Assembly (NCBI RefSeq): GCF_042643485.1
Contig: NZ_JBHRSJ010000022.1
Span: 1 to 64,000 of the forward strand
Source: Azotobacter bryophylli
GTDB taxonomy: Bacteria > Pseudomonadota > Gammaproteobacteria > Pseudomonadales > Pseudomonadaceae
Direction of reading: 5' to 3'
DNA: 64,000 nucleotides
Each line of letters opens with the position of its first letter. Within the stretch, counting starts at the first letter, position 1. Position numbers and translations under genes: made by a program. The notes under the pieces were generated by a model. It was not told the DNA's origin and searched no databases. It saw nothing but the letters and a program-made list of their open reading frames with translations. This document shows, in pieces, positions 1 to 8,597 of the stretch.

Positions 1-759
1 GCCGCCCGCCCGTCCGCGGCCGCCGCCAGCGCCCGCGCCACGGCGCCGTCCCCGGTGCGCAGCATCGAGCCGCCGCGCCCGGCCAGTCCGGCGCCGAGGG
101 CCGCCGAGCCCGCGCCGGTCGCGGCCAGACCGGCCCGTGCCGCGGGCGGTGCGCCGGGCGTGGTGTCCCTGCCTGCCGGTATGAGCGGGCTGGACCTGCG
201 GGTGCTGCAGTACATCGACGAGCATCCCGGGTGCTCGCCGGACGAGGTGATGGACGCCATGGGCCCGGACGAGCCGGCCTCGGTGTCCCTGGTCACGCTG
301 CGCCGCGAATGGCTCGACCGCGATGCCGAGGGGCGTTACCGGATCAAGCCGGACATGTGCGCGCGGATTCCGGGCAACGGCCAGCCGGTGGCTGCGGTCG
401 TCGAGGCGGCGGAGAAGGTCCGCGCGGTGGCGGAGGAGTCGGCGCCGAGCCGGCCCAGCGAGCTGGAGCGTTCGTCGCTGCTGGCCTACGCCCCGAGCGC
501 GCCCAAGCCGGCATCGAAGGAAGCGGCCAAGCTGGCCAAGTTGCCCAAGGGCCAGCGGCAGATCCTCGAATTCCTGCGCGACAACGGCAAGGCGCGCAGC
601 AAGGACATCGCCAACGCCCTCGACCAGGAAGTGGCCCAGGTCAACGCCGCCCTGCTCGGAGCGCTCGCCGACTACGTGTCGGTGATGCACAGCTTCTGGC
701 GGCTGAGCGATGAAGCGGCGGCGGCGCTGGCGCCCGCCGAGACGGCCGAGGCCTCCTGA
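1..759 (+). CDS. hypothetical protein with two winged-helix-like repeats (5' partial)
   Basis: The reading frame is open from the window edge, so the true start may lie outside; the first in-frame start codon here is GTG at 55. The N-terminal part is Pro/Ala-rich and probably disordered. Two helical segments follow with the look of winged-helix folds: one from about residue 43 (motif GLDLRVLQYIDEHPG) and one from about residue 163 (motif KGQRQILEFLRDNGKARSKD). Each ends in a short strand-like stretch (GRYRIKP, SFWRLSD). I infer a DNA-binding or regulatory role, but I do not recognise the family. It is followed convergently by the DUF1003 gene. Confidence 0.55.
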   Translation, partial: AARPSAAAASARATAPSPVRSIEPPRPASPAPRAAEPAPVAARPARAAGGAPGVVSLPAGMSGLDLRVLQYIDEHPGCSPDEVMDAMGPDEPASVSLVTLRREWLDRDAEGRYRIKPDMCARIPGNGQPVAAVVEAAEKVRAVAEESAPSRPSELERSSLLAYAPSAPKPASKEAAKLAKLPKGQRQILEFLRDNGKARSKDIANALDQEVAQVNAALLGALADYVSVMHSFWRLSDEAAAALAPAETAEAS

Positions 760-823
760 GGCGGCCCGGCCGGGAGGGGAACGGGGCGGTGCCTTGTCCC
801 CTCGCTCCACGGCCAGGGTGGAT

Positions 824-1375
824 CTACTGCTGCTTCTTGACGAAGCTCTGATGCATCTCGACGGTCAGGGCTTCGATCTTCTCCGACAGCTGCTTGGTGA
901 TCTCGGTCAGCCGGGTGTTCTGCTCCAGCAGTTCCAGCAGCCTCTTCGAATTCTCATCGGCGATCTCCAGCCGCTGCTGGGTGGCCTGGGCCAGCGCCTC
1001 CCGGTGCTCCGCGTCGGCGTCGGAGAGGGCCTTGTCGCGTGCGGCCTGGCGCGTCTGCGCCAGCAGGATCAGCGGCGCGGCGTAGGCGGACTGCAGGCTG
1101 AAGGCCAGGTTGAGGAGGATGAACGGGTAGACGTCGAAATGGCTGAAGCCCAGGGTGTTCGCCCCGACCCAGAGAATGACGATCAGGGTCTGCGCCCCGA
1201 GGAAGGCCGGGGTGCCGAAGAAGCGGGCGAAGGCTTCGGCCTTGAGGCCGAAGGTGTCGTTGCCGAAGGTGCCCGACAGGTGGCCGTGGGAGCGCAGGAA
1301 GCGGAACGGGTCGAGGTGCGGGCGCGGCGCCTGGGGCGCGTCGGCGGTTGGTGCTTCGGGTTGCGGTGCGTTCAT
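824..1375 (-). CDS. DUF1003 family membrane protein
   Basis: A 183-residue protein. Two hydrophobic segments lie at about residues 45-65 and 75-100 (FLGAQTLIVILWVGAN, YPFILLNLAFSLQSAYAAP). A charged, coiled-coil-like tail follows (LLELLEQNTRLTEITKQLSE). This layout of two TM segments plus a C-terminal coil is typical of DUF1003 proteins, whose role is unknown. The open frame extends to 1516, but the ATG at 1375 is preferred because a GGGGA element precedes it and the conserved part begins just after it. It has no obvious operon partner. Confidence 0.75.
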   Translation of the reverse strand: MNAPQPEAPTADAPQAPRPHLDPFRFLRSHGHLSGTFGNDTFGLKAEAFARFFGTPAFLGAQTLIVILWVGANTLGFSHFDVYPFILLNLAFSLQSAYAAPLILLAQTRQAARDKALSDADAEHREALAQATQQRLEIADENSKRLLELLEQNTRLTEITKQLSEKIEALTVEMHQSFVKKQQ

Positions 1376-1694
1376 GGGGTCCCCTGAGCGACTGGGATGA
1401 ATCTGGGCGCCGTGGCCTGGCCGTCGGGCAGGTCCGGCACCGGTGGGAAGCGGGCCGCCGCCGGAGGGCAGCGGCCATGGCCAGGTCATCGGGGGCATAT
1501 GATAGCCATCGGGCATGCAAGCGTGGGCACAAGCGTCCGCCTGCTTCCTTGGCCAGGCATCCGGCGGCCCGCAATCGAGGCTATGCCCGCCGGCCTCCTA
1601 CACTTGTGATACCGGCGCCAGGGGCGGGCCGGGCGCTCCGCGCGCCGCCGGCCTTTCCCGAGCCCGCGGTGCTCCCGTCCTTGCGAGGTCCATC

Positions 1695-2264
1695 ATGCAA
1701 AAGCCACTGCAGATCCATTTCCACGAGATCGAACCTTCCCCGGCCATCGAGGCGCGCATCCGCGAGCAGTGCCAGGAGCTGGAGGAGTTCTGCGACCAGA
1801 TCATCGGCTGCACGGTCACCGTCGACGCGCCGCACCGCAGCCAGCACCAGGGCCGGCTCTACCAGGTCAAGGTGCACCTGACGCTGCCGGGCGAAGACAT
1901 CCATTCGACCCACGCCCACCACGACGAGCATGCCCACGAGGACCTCTACGTGGCCATCCGCGACAGCTTCAGGGCGGTGCGCCGCCAGCTGGAGGACTAC
2001 GCGCGCCGGCGCCGGCTCGACGTCAAGAGCCACGAGCCGGCGCAGCGGCAGGGGACGGTGACCGAACTGCACGGCGACCGGGACTACGGCATGCTGGAGA
2101 CCGAGGATGGCCGGCAGGTCTACTTCCACCGCCACAGCGTGCTGAACGCCGCCTTCGACCGCCTGCACGTGGGCGATTCGGTGCGCTTCGCCGAAGAGGC
2201 CGGCGAGCAGGGGCCGCAGGCCAGCACCGTGCATCCCGAGGGGAAACCGCACGCGCAGGGCTGA
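1695..2264 (+). CDS. HPF/RaiA-type ribosome-associated protein fused to a cold-shock domain
   Basis: A 189-residue protein. Residues 1-115 resemble the ribosome hibernation factor fold (start MQKPLQIHFHEIEPSPAIEA, and VAIRDSFRAVRRQLEDYARR near its end). Residues 120-189 resemble a cold-shock OB fold: GTVTELHGDRDYGML and RQVYFHRHSVL correspond to RNP-like strands. Known families suggest ribosome binding under stress plus nucleic acid binding. The start at 1695 has a GAGG element 7-8 bases upstream; the longer open frame from 1515 is only upstream leader. A His-rich loop (THAHHDEHAHED) lies in the first domain. It sits just before pncB. Confidence 0.8.
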   Translation: MQKPLQIHFHEIEPSPAIEARIREQCQELEEFCDQIIGCTVTVDAPHRSQHQGRLYQVKVHLTLPGEDIHSTHAHHDEHAHEDLYVAIRDSFRAVRRQLEDYARRRRLDVKSHEPAQRQGTVTELHGDRDYGMLETEDGRQVYFHRHSVLNAAFDRLHVGDSVRFAEEAGEQGPQASTVHPEGKPHAQG

Positions 2265-2310
2265 GCCGCCGCCGACCGCCAGAGCCCGTCGCCCGTTCCC
2301 GGAGACCGCC

Positions 2311-3669
2311 ATGCCGCTCGCCGCGCCACGCCTCGCCGATCCCGGTGCGCTGTGCACCGACCTCTACGAACTGACCATGCTGCAGGGCTTCTTCGAGCGC
2401 GGCATGCAGGACATCGCGGTGTTCGAGTTCTTCGCCCGCCGCCTGCCGGACTGCCGCAACTTCTACCTGGCCGCCGGCCTGGAACAGGCGCTGGACTACC
2501 TGGAGCGGCTGCGCTTCGAGCAGGCCGAGCTGGACTGGCTGGACGGCCTGGGGCTGTTCCGCCGCGACTTCCTCGACCACCTGGCCGGCCTGCGCTTCAC
2601 CGGCGACGTGGACGCCATGGCCGAGGGCACGCCGTTCTTCGCCGACGAGCCGATCCTGCGCATCACCGCGCCCCTGCCCGAGGCGCAGCTGGTGGAGGCG
2701 CGGCTGATCAACCTGCTGCACTTCCAGAGCCTGATCGCCAGCAAGGCGGCGCGGGTGGCGCTGGTGGCGCCGGGCCGACGCCTGGTGGACTTCGGCATGC
2801 GCCGTGCCCACGGCGCCGAGGCCGCGGTGTACGCGGCGCGCGCCTGCTATCTGGCCGGCTTCGACGCCAGCTCGACGGTGCTGGCCTGCGCCGAGTTCGG
2901 CATCCCGGCCTCCGGCACCATGGCCCACTCCTTCGTCCAGGCCCATGCCGGCGAGGCCGAGGCCTTCGAGCACTTCGCCCGCAGCCTGCCGCAGGCGGCG
3001 GTGCTGCTGATCGACACCTACGATACCGAGGCGGCGGCGGCCAAGGTGGTCGCCCTGGCGCCGCGCCTGGCCGAGGCCGGCGTCCGCATCCGGGGCGTGC
3101 GCCTGGACAGCGGCGACCTCGCCGCCCATGCGCACAAGGTGCGCGCCATCCTCGACGCGGGCGGACTCGGGGAGGCGACCATCTTCGCCAGCGGCAACCT
3201 GGACGAGTACGCGATCCGCCGGCTGCTGGAGGCGGGCGCGCCCATCGACGGCTTCGGCGTCGGCACCCTGCTGGACACCTCCAGCGACCTGCCGGCCCTG
3301 GACTGCGCCTACAAGCTGCAGGAATACGCCGGCCAGCCGCGGCGCAAGCGCTCGGAAGGCAAGACCACCTGGCCCGGACGCAAGCAGGTCTGGCGCCGCT
3401 ACGACGCCGACGGCCGCTGCTGCGGCGACCGACTGACCCTGGCCGACGAGCGCGCCGAGGGCGTGGCGCTGGTCCGGCCGGCGATGCGCGGGGGCCGGCG
3501 GGTGCAGCCGTCGCCGGGCCTGGCGCAGGTGCGCGAGCACGCCCGCCGGCAGCTGGAGAGCCTGCCGTCGGCCCTCCGCGGCCTGGAGCCTGCGCCCGGC
3601 TATCCGGTGGAAGTGTCGGCGGCTATGCGGGCGCTGGCTGCGACGGCGGACCGCCTGAGCGGAGGGTGA
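2311..3669 (+). CDS. pncB: nicotinate phosphoribosyltransferase
   Basis: 452 residues. It converts nicotinate and PRPP to nicotinate mononucleotide in the Preiss-Handler NAD salvage route, in the cytosol. The N-terminal motif TDLYELTMLQGFFERG is diagnostic. Other family stretches are FGMRRAHG, GTMAHSFVQ, GVRLDSGDL (phosphate-binding barrel region) and FGVGTLLDTS. GGAG lies 6 bases before the ATG. It faces the prs-pncA pair, which supplies nicotinate (from nicotinamide) and PRPP, so this locus encodes both substrates' sources and the consuming enzyme. Its length agrees with bacterial type enzymes. Confidence 0.92.
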   Translation: MPLAAPRLADPGALCTDLYELTMLQGFFERGMQDIAVFEFFARRLPDCRNFYLAAGLEQALDYLERLRFEQAELDWLDGLGLFRRDFLDHLAGLRFTGDVDAMAEGTPFFADEPILRITAPLPEAQLVEARLINLLHFQSLIASKAARVALVAPGRRLVDFGMRRAHGAEAAVYAARACYLAGFDASSTVLACAEFGIPASGTMAHSFVQAHAGEAEAFEHFARSLPQAAVLLIDTYDTEAAAAKVVALAPRLAEAGVRIRGVRLDSGDLAAHAHKVRAILDAGGLGEATIFASGNLDEYAIRRLLEAGAPIDGFGVGTLLDTSSDLPALDCAYKLQEYAGQPRRKRSEGKTTWPGRKQVWRRYDADGRCCGDRLTLADERAEGVALVRPAMRGGRRVQPSPGLAQVREHARRQLESLPSALRGLEPAPGYPVEVSAAMRALAATADRLSGG

Positions 3670-3704
3670 GGGGCGGCCGCTCCCAGCGGATGCGTGCGGC
3701 GCGC

Positions 3705-4319
3705 TCAGGGCTCGATCTTGATGCCCGCCGCGGCCATCTTCTGCAGCGCCGCGGACAGGGAGCCGGCCTGGTCGATGGCGCGGCAGGCGTCCAGCAGCAC
3801 CACCACCTCGAAGCCGGCCTGACGCGCGTCCAGCGCTGTGTAGAGCACGCAGTAGTCGGTCGCCAGCCCGACCAGGAACAGCCGGCGCAGGCCGCGCTCC
3901 AGCAGGTAGCCGGCCAGCCCGGTGGGGGTGTGGCGGTCGTTCTCGCGGAACGCCGAGTAGGCGTCGACCTCGCGCCGGCAGCCCTTGCGCAGGATCAGTT
4001 CGGCGTGGGGGATGGCCAGTTGCGGGTGGAACCCGGCGCCGGCGCTGCCCTGCACGCAGTGCTCGGGCCACAGGGCCTGGGCGCCGTAGGCCAGCTGGAT
4101 GGTCTCGTAGGGGCGGTGGCCGGCATGGCTGCTGGCGAAGCTGCAATGGCCGGGCGGGTGCCAGTCCTGGGTCAGCACCACGTGGGCGAAGCCTGCGGCC
4201 AGGCGGTTGATCTTCGGTACCAGCTCGTCGGCGCCCGGCACGACGAGGGCGCCGCCGGCGCAGAAGTCATTCTGCAGGTCGACCGCCAGCAGCAGGTCGT
4301 GCTCGCCGCCCATGCTCAC
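3705..4319 (-). CDS. pncA: nicotinamidase / isochorismatase-family hydrolase
   Basis: 204 residues. It hydrolyses nicotinamide to nicotinate, feeding PncB. Near the start, LLAVDLQNDFCAGGAL carries the catalytic Asp. The metal-site motif is seen as LTQDWHPPGHCSFASSH. The nucleophile Cys lies in GLATDYCVLYTALDA, and the lysine in ILRKGC completes the triad. The GTG start at 4319 overlaps the upstream prs stop as GTGA and has GGGAG 5 bases ahead; the ATG at 4313 is the alternative. The overlap implies translational coupling with prs. Confidence 0.92.
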   Translation of the reverse strand: MSMGGEHDLLLAVDLQNDFCAGGALVVPGADELVPKINRLAAGFAHVVLTQDWHPPGHCSFASSHAGHRPYETIQLAYGAQALWPEHCVQGSAGAGFHPQLAIPHAELILRKGCRREVDAYSAFRENDRHTPTGLAGYLLERGLRRLFLVGLATDYCVLYTALDARQAGFEVVVLLDACRAIDQAGSLSAALQKMAAAGIKIEP

Positions 4320-5290
4320 GAGGGCTCCCGCAGGGGCAGGCCGTACTCCCCGGCCAGCAGCGCGGCCAGCGCGGTGCTGGTGTCGAGGATCTGCAGGCGG
4401 CGGCGGACCAGCTCGGGGGCGAGACGGAACGGCGGCACGCTGTCGCAGAGGACGATGCGCTCGATCAGCGGACTATCGAGCAGCTCGGTACCGCCGGTGA
4501 ACAGGCCGTGGGCGGCGGCGGCGAAGACGCGCACGGCGCCGGCCTCGCAGCAGGCCCGGGCGGCGCGCAGCAGGGTGCCGCCGGTGCTGATCAGGTCGTC
4601 GACGATGACCGCCACCCGGCCCTGCACCTGGCCGACCAGCAGGGAGCCGGTGACCACGTCGTTGCTGCGGTACTTCTCCATGTAGGCGCTGCCCACCGGC
4701 CGCCCGAGGCGTTCCTCCAGCGCCTGGCGGAAGGCCTCGGCGCGCTTGGCGCCGCCGGCGTCGGGGGAGACCGCGACCGCGTCGGCGCCGGCCAGCTGCG
4801 CGGCGAAGTGCTCGGCGAACAGCCCGGCGCTCTCCAGGTGCTGGGTGGGGATGTGGAAGGCGTTGTCCAGGGCGGCGACGTTGTGCACCTCCAGCACCAG
4901 CAGCCGGTCCACCCCGCAGGCCTCGATCAGGCCGGCAACGTAGCGGGTGATGATCGGGTCCTGGAACTTGGTGCGGCGCTCCTTGCGCGCGTAGCACAGG
5001 TAGGGCGCGACCAGGTGGACGCGGCGGGCGCCGGCGTCCTTCAGCGCGCCGCAGAAGAACAGCAGGCGGCAGAGCTTGTCGTTGACGCTGCGTTCGGCGT
5101 CGCCGTAGAGGCTGTGGAAGACGAGGGTCTCGCGCCCGGCGACCGGCGTCAGCGGCCGGCTCTTGTGCTCGCCGTCCTCGAACTCGCGCTCCTCGTGGTC
5201 CGCCAGCTCGCAGCCGAGGCGCCGGGCGACGCGGGCGGCGTAGTCCTGGCTGCCGTGCAGGGCGAACAGCAGGGGCGGGGCGCTGGCCAT
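4316..5290 (-). CDS. prs: ribose-phosphate pyrophosphokinase (PRPP synthetase), paralogue tied to NAD salvage
   Basis: 324 residues. It makes PRPP from ribose 5-phosphate and ATP. The flexible catalytic loop is recognisable as ARKERRTKFQDPI, the metal-binding region as VLEVHN and the PRPP loop as VIVDDLISTGGTL. The sequence diverges from a housekeeping Prs, where one would expect RQDRK and DLH at these sites, so I infer a second copy dedicated to this locus. The ATG at 5290 follows a strong GAGGAGG; the longer frame to 5332 is rejected. It is cotranscribed with pncA and convergent with pncB. Confidence 0.85.
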   Translation of the reverse strand: MASAPPLLFALHGSQDYAARVARRLGCELADHEEREFEDGEHKSRPLTPVAGRETLVFHSLYGDAERSVNDKLCRLLFFCGALKDAGARRVHLVAPYLCYARKERRTKFQDPIITRYVAGLIEACGVDRLLVLEVHNVAALDNAFHIPTQHLESAGLFAEHFAAQLAGADAVAVSPDAGGAKRAEAFRQALEERLGRPVGSAYMEKYRSNDVVTGSLLVGQVQGRVAVIVDDLISTGGTLLRAARACCEAGAVRVFAAAAHGLFTGGTELLDSPLIERIVLCDSVPPFRLAPELVRRRLQILDTSTALAALLAGEYGLPLREPS

Positions 5291-5351
5291 GGTCGAACCT
5301 CCTCGGGCGGGGCGGGGGTATCCATTGAGCATTGCGCCTGCGTACGTTCCG

Positions 5352-6362
5352 TCAAGGCAGGCCGTCGCCGCGCAGGTAGGCCCCGGCCTGGTGCAGCAGC
5401 GCCATCGCCTGCCTGGCCTTGTCCGCGGCCTGCGCCGGGTCGCGCTGGCGGCGCGCGCTGCCGGCCAGGGTGAAGCAGCGGGTGGCGGCGCGCAGGGAGA
5501 GGAACAGCGGCAGCGGCCGGCAGTCCTCGGGCTCGGTGCCGTGCGCCAGGTAGCTGCGCAGCAGCCGCGTAGCCAGGTCGGCGAGGCCGTGGTGGCGCAG
5601 GTCCATCAGCAGGAAGGCGAGGTCGTGGAGCACGTCGATGCAGTTCAGCCGCTCGCTGAACTCGATGCCGTCGAACAGCGTCGGCCGGCCGTCGAACAGG
5701 CAGATGTTGGCCAGGCGCAGGTCGCCATGGCAGCGCCGCACCCGGCCCTGGCGCCGGCGCCGGTCGAGTGTTCCGGCCAGCGCCTCGAGGCTCTCCAGCG
5801 TGGCGCGGTGCAGGGCCTCCAGGGTGCCGCCGTCGAGCAGCTCGGGATAGCGGCCGAGCTCCTGGCGGTTTTCGGCGATCACCTGGCGGATCGCCAGCGG
5901 GCCGCCGAAGGCCGGGGTGATCTCCGCAGCAGCATGGAAGCGGGCGATCTCCGCGCCGAGTTCGTCCATCAGGCCGGGGCCCAGCCGCCCGGCCCCGGCC
6001 AGGTGCTCGAACAGCGCCTCCTGGGGGAAGCGGCGCATCACCACCACCCAGTCCAGCACCGCGCCCTCGCCGTCGAAATGCAGCCGGCCGTCCGCCGTCC
6101 GCCGGATCGAGCGCACTTCCCGGTAGAGCTGCGCAGCGGTGCGCCGGTTCAGGCAGAGCTCGGCGCGGCAGGCGCGCTCGCGGCGCTTCAGGCTGAGGTA
6201 GTCCAGCGCCGCGTAGGCCACGGCGCGCTTGAGCTTGTAGGCGCGCCCGGCGTGGAGGAAGACCAGTGAGCCGTGGGTCTCGATGCGCTCGACGCAGCCG
6301 TCCGCCTCGCCGTAGCTGTCGGCCCGCGAGAGAAAGGCGATGACCTCCTGCTGGTCCTGCAT
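5352..6362 (-). CDS. aminoglycoside phosphotransferase-like kinase
   Basis: 336 residues. The kinase-like fold is shown by the catalytic motif RRCHGDLRLANICLF with the metal motif LFDGIEFSE after it (Brenner-type HGDxxxxN, then xxDxxE). The N-terminal half carries AYKLKRAVAY with the ATP-binding Lys. Related proteins (COG2187 type) often have an additional C-terminal P-loop ATPase domain; none is present here, so this is the single-domain form. The ATG at 6362 is preceded by GGAGGAG. The substrate is unknown. It lies upstream of prs-pncA on the same strand with a 61-base gap. Confidence 0.72.
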   Translation of the reverse strand: MQDQQEVIAFLSRADSYGEADGCVERIETHGSLVFLHAGRAYKLKRAVAYAALDYLSLKRRERACRAELCLNRRTAAQLYREVRSIRRTADGRLHFDGEGAVLDWVVVMRRFPQEALFEHLAGAGRLGPGLMDELGAEIARFHAAAEITPAFGGPLAIRQVIAENRQELGRYPELLDGGTLEALHRATLESLEALAGTLDRRRRQGRVRRCHGDLRLANICLFDGRPTLFDGIEFSERLNCIDVLHDLAFLLMDLRHHGLADLATRLLRSYLAHGTEPEDCRPLPLFLSLRAATRCFTLAGSARRQRDPAQAADKARQAMALLHQAGAYLRGDGLP

Positions 6363-6438
6363 GGCTGCTCCTCCGCCGGTCCGGACGCGGCCCCTCGAAG
6401 CAGTCTGGACCATGCCGCCGGCGATGGAAAATCCGCCC

Positions 6439-6783
6439 TCAGCGCAGCAGGAAGGCGAGGCCGACCACCAAGGCGACCACGCTGGCTACCAGCACGGCGC
6501 CGGCGGCCAGGTCCTTGGCCGCGCCGATGGCCGGGTGGCGCTCGGGGTGGAGATGGTCGAGCAGGGTTTCCAGGGCGCTGTTGAACAGCTCCGCCATCAG
6601 CACCAGGCCGGTGGCCAGGCCCAGCAGCGCCCACCACAGCGGCGCCGGACGGGTCGCCAGCAGCAGGCCGAGCACCATGGCTGCGGCCAGCAGGTGGCAG
6701 CGGAAGCTGCGCTCCCGGCGCGCCGCCAGCTTCAGGCCGGCGAGGGCGAAGCCGAGCCGCCTGCGGAAGGGGAGTCCTTTCAT
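6439..6783 (-). CDS. dgkA: diacylglycerol kinase (undecaprenol/diacylglycerol type)
   Basis: 114 residues, close to the usual 120 of this small integral membrane enzyme. It phosphorylates diacylglycerol released by osmoregulated glycan or lipid turnover. The family catalytic signature is clear as AELFNSALETLLD followed by AAKDLAAGAVL. Three hydrophobic stretches fit the three-helix topology, ending in VVALVVGLAFLLR. The ATG at 6783 has GGAG at a 7-base spacing; the longer frame to 7197 is rejected. It is divergent from the YkvA-type gene starting at 6874. Confidence 0.88.
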   Translation of the reverse strand: MKGLPFRRRLGFALAGLKLAARRERSFRCHLLAAAMVLGLLLATRPAPLWWALLGLATGLVLMAELFNSALETLLDHLHPERHPAIGAAKDLAAGAVLVASVVALVVGLAFLLR

Positions 6784-6873
6784 GTGCGTGCTCCGCGAAG
6801 TCCGCCGGGCCTGTCCCCGGCTGGCGTGCTGCTGTATGGTGCCGACCTCCGTCACCGCCGTCCGGATCGCCCC

Positions 6874-7285
<412 letters not shown>

Positions 7286-7293
<8 letters not shown>

Positions 7294-7795
7294 GCGCGTC
7301 GCCGGCGCAGGAAGGCTGCACGGTGTAGGTCCGGGACACGTCCACCACGCCCATCTGCTCCAGGGTGCGGCGACCGATCAGCACCGGGTAGATCATCTTG
7401 CTCCGGTTGTTCAGCGAGAACTGCTCGTCGTAACGGCGCTCGCCGATGCAGATCGACATCAGCACCACCGGGCGCCGTTCCGCGCCGCCGGCGCCGCGGA
7501 CCTTCACGTCGCGCACCACCTTGCGCTCGAACGTCACGCGGCGGTTCTTGCCCTGTTCCTTCACCTCCACAGTGAAGCGCACCCAGGGCTCGCCGTCCCG
7601 CTCGAAGCGCCGGAGGTCCTTGGCGTCCAGGGACGAGGTCTGGGCGCCGGTGTCGAGCTTGGCCTTCACCGGCAGGTTTTCCGGCAGGAGCAGGCCGTTC
7701 TCGACCCAGCCGTAGATCCGCGGCTCGGCGCTCGCGGGGAGGGAGGGGGCGCCGAGCAGCGCGGCCAGGGGAAGGATCTTGAGCAGGCGGTGCAT
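7286..7795 (-). CDS. retropepsin-like aspartic protease, RimK-associated (Zn_protease) family, copy 1
   Basis: 169 residues with an N-terminal signal peptide (MHRLLKILPLAALLGAPSLPASA), so probably periplasmic. The active-site motif KAKLDTGAQTSSL carries the D-T-G-A of pepsin-like half enzymes, and the C-terminal flap and substrate region reads PVLIGRRTLEQMGVVDV. Annotation pipelines often call this family an ATP-dependent zinc protease, although the fold is retropepsin-like. AAGGAG lies 7 bases before the ATG. It is paralogous to the next gene, with near-identical segments such as RIYGWVENGL. Confidence 0.78.
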
Positions 7796-7863
7796 GGGGG
7801 ACTCCTTGGGAAGACAGCCTTCACCATAGCCAAGGGTCCGTGAAAAGGGCGTAGAACGTGGTG

Positions 7864-7899
7864 CTAGGAGCGGACAGGCGAACGTTTCGCGCCTGTCCG
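7864..7899. repeat. REP-like hairpin with TAGGAGCG edge
   Basis: CTAGGAGCG leads into a perfect 10-bp inverted repeat (7871-7880 CGGACAGGCG with 7890-7899 CGCCTGTCCG, 9-base loop). It lies between the two protease paralogues, just downstream of the second, and may double as its terminator, though no T-run follows. It shares the TAGGAGCG edge with the elements at 15797-15841 and 55377-55403. Confidence 0.5.
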
Positions 7900-7905
7900 G
7901 GGCGC

Positions 7906-8427
7906 TCAGCGGGCGATGGCGGGGGCGACGCAGGCGGGCTTCACGGTGAAGCGCTTGTTGGCGTCCACCGGGCCCATGCGTTCCAGGGTCTGGCGGCCGA
8001 GGAGCAGCGCGTACTTGGCCTTGGTCTTGTTGTTGAGGACGAAGCGTTCCTCGTAGCGCCGCTCGCCGACGCAGACCGCCATCACTACCACCGGGCGGGT
8101 TTCCGTTCCGCCGAGGGTTTGGACCTTCACCTCGTCCACCACCTTGCGCTCGAAGGTCAGGTGGCCCTTCTCGCCGCTTTCCTCGCTCCGGGCCTTGAGC
8201 TTGAAGCGCACCCAGGGCTCGCCGCGGTGTTCGAAGCGCTCCAGGCCGCGGGCGGCCAGGGCCGAACTCTTGGCGCCGGTGTCGAGCTTGGCCTTCACCT
8301 GGACGTTTTCCGGCAGGATCAGGCCGTTCTCGACCCAGCCGTAGATCCTCGGCTCCTCGGCGCCGGCCACGGAGGCGGGGACGCCGAACAGCGTGGCCAG
8401 GGAGATGATCGTGAACAGGCGATGCAT
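7906..8427 (-). CDS. retropepsin-like aspartic protease, RimK-associated (Zn_protease) family, copy 2
   Basis: 173 residues, a tandem paralogue of the gene at 7286. It has a signal peptide (MHRLFTIISLATLFGVPASV), the active-site motif KAKLDTGAKSSALAA and the late conserved segment ALLLGRQTLERMGPVDANKR. Both copies keep the catalytic Asp-Thr-Gly, so neither looks decayed. The ATG at 8427 sits after an AAGGAG element. The two copies are separated by 110 bases that contain a REP-like hairpin, so they may be transcribed separately. The substrate is unknown; relatives act on or near RimK-type modification systems, but no rimK is visible here. Confidence 0.78.
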   Translation of the reverse strand: MHRLFTIISLATLFGVPASVAGAEEPRIYGWVENGLILPENVQVKAKLDTGAKSSALAARGLERFEHRGEPWVRFKLKARSEESGEKGHLTFERKVVDEVKVQTLGGTETRPVVVMAVCVGERRYEERFVLNNKTKAKYALLLGRQTLERMGPVDANKRFTVKPACVAPAIAR

Positions 8428-8597
8428 TGGAACAGCTCCTTGAAAGCGAATGCCGGATTTGGAATAGGAATGGACAACAGAGGTGACCGGCTCTCTCTGG
8501 TCGACACGCCCATTCGACTCCGCCGACCGCGCTAAAGTCACCCTCCGCGCGAATTCCCGCTCCGCTTTCCGGCGCGCTTTCGCGCACCGCCCGCCGC

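Noticed and set aside
1515..1694. 60-residue N-terminal extension of the hibernation-like protein
   Set aside because: Conservation and the GAGG ribosome site place the start at 1695; upstream composition is not protein-like.
2023..4146. Very long minus-strand open frame (707 codons) opposite pncB and pncA
   Set aside because: It covers two clear genes and has Arg/Ala/Pro-rich shadow composition typical of high-GC antisense frames.
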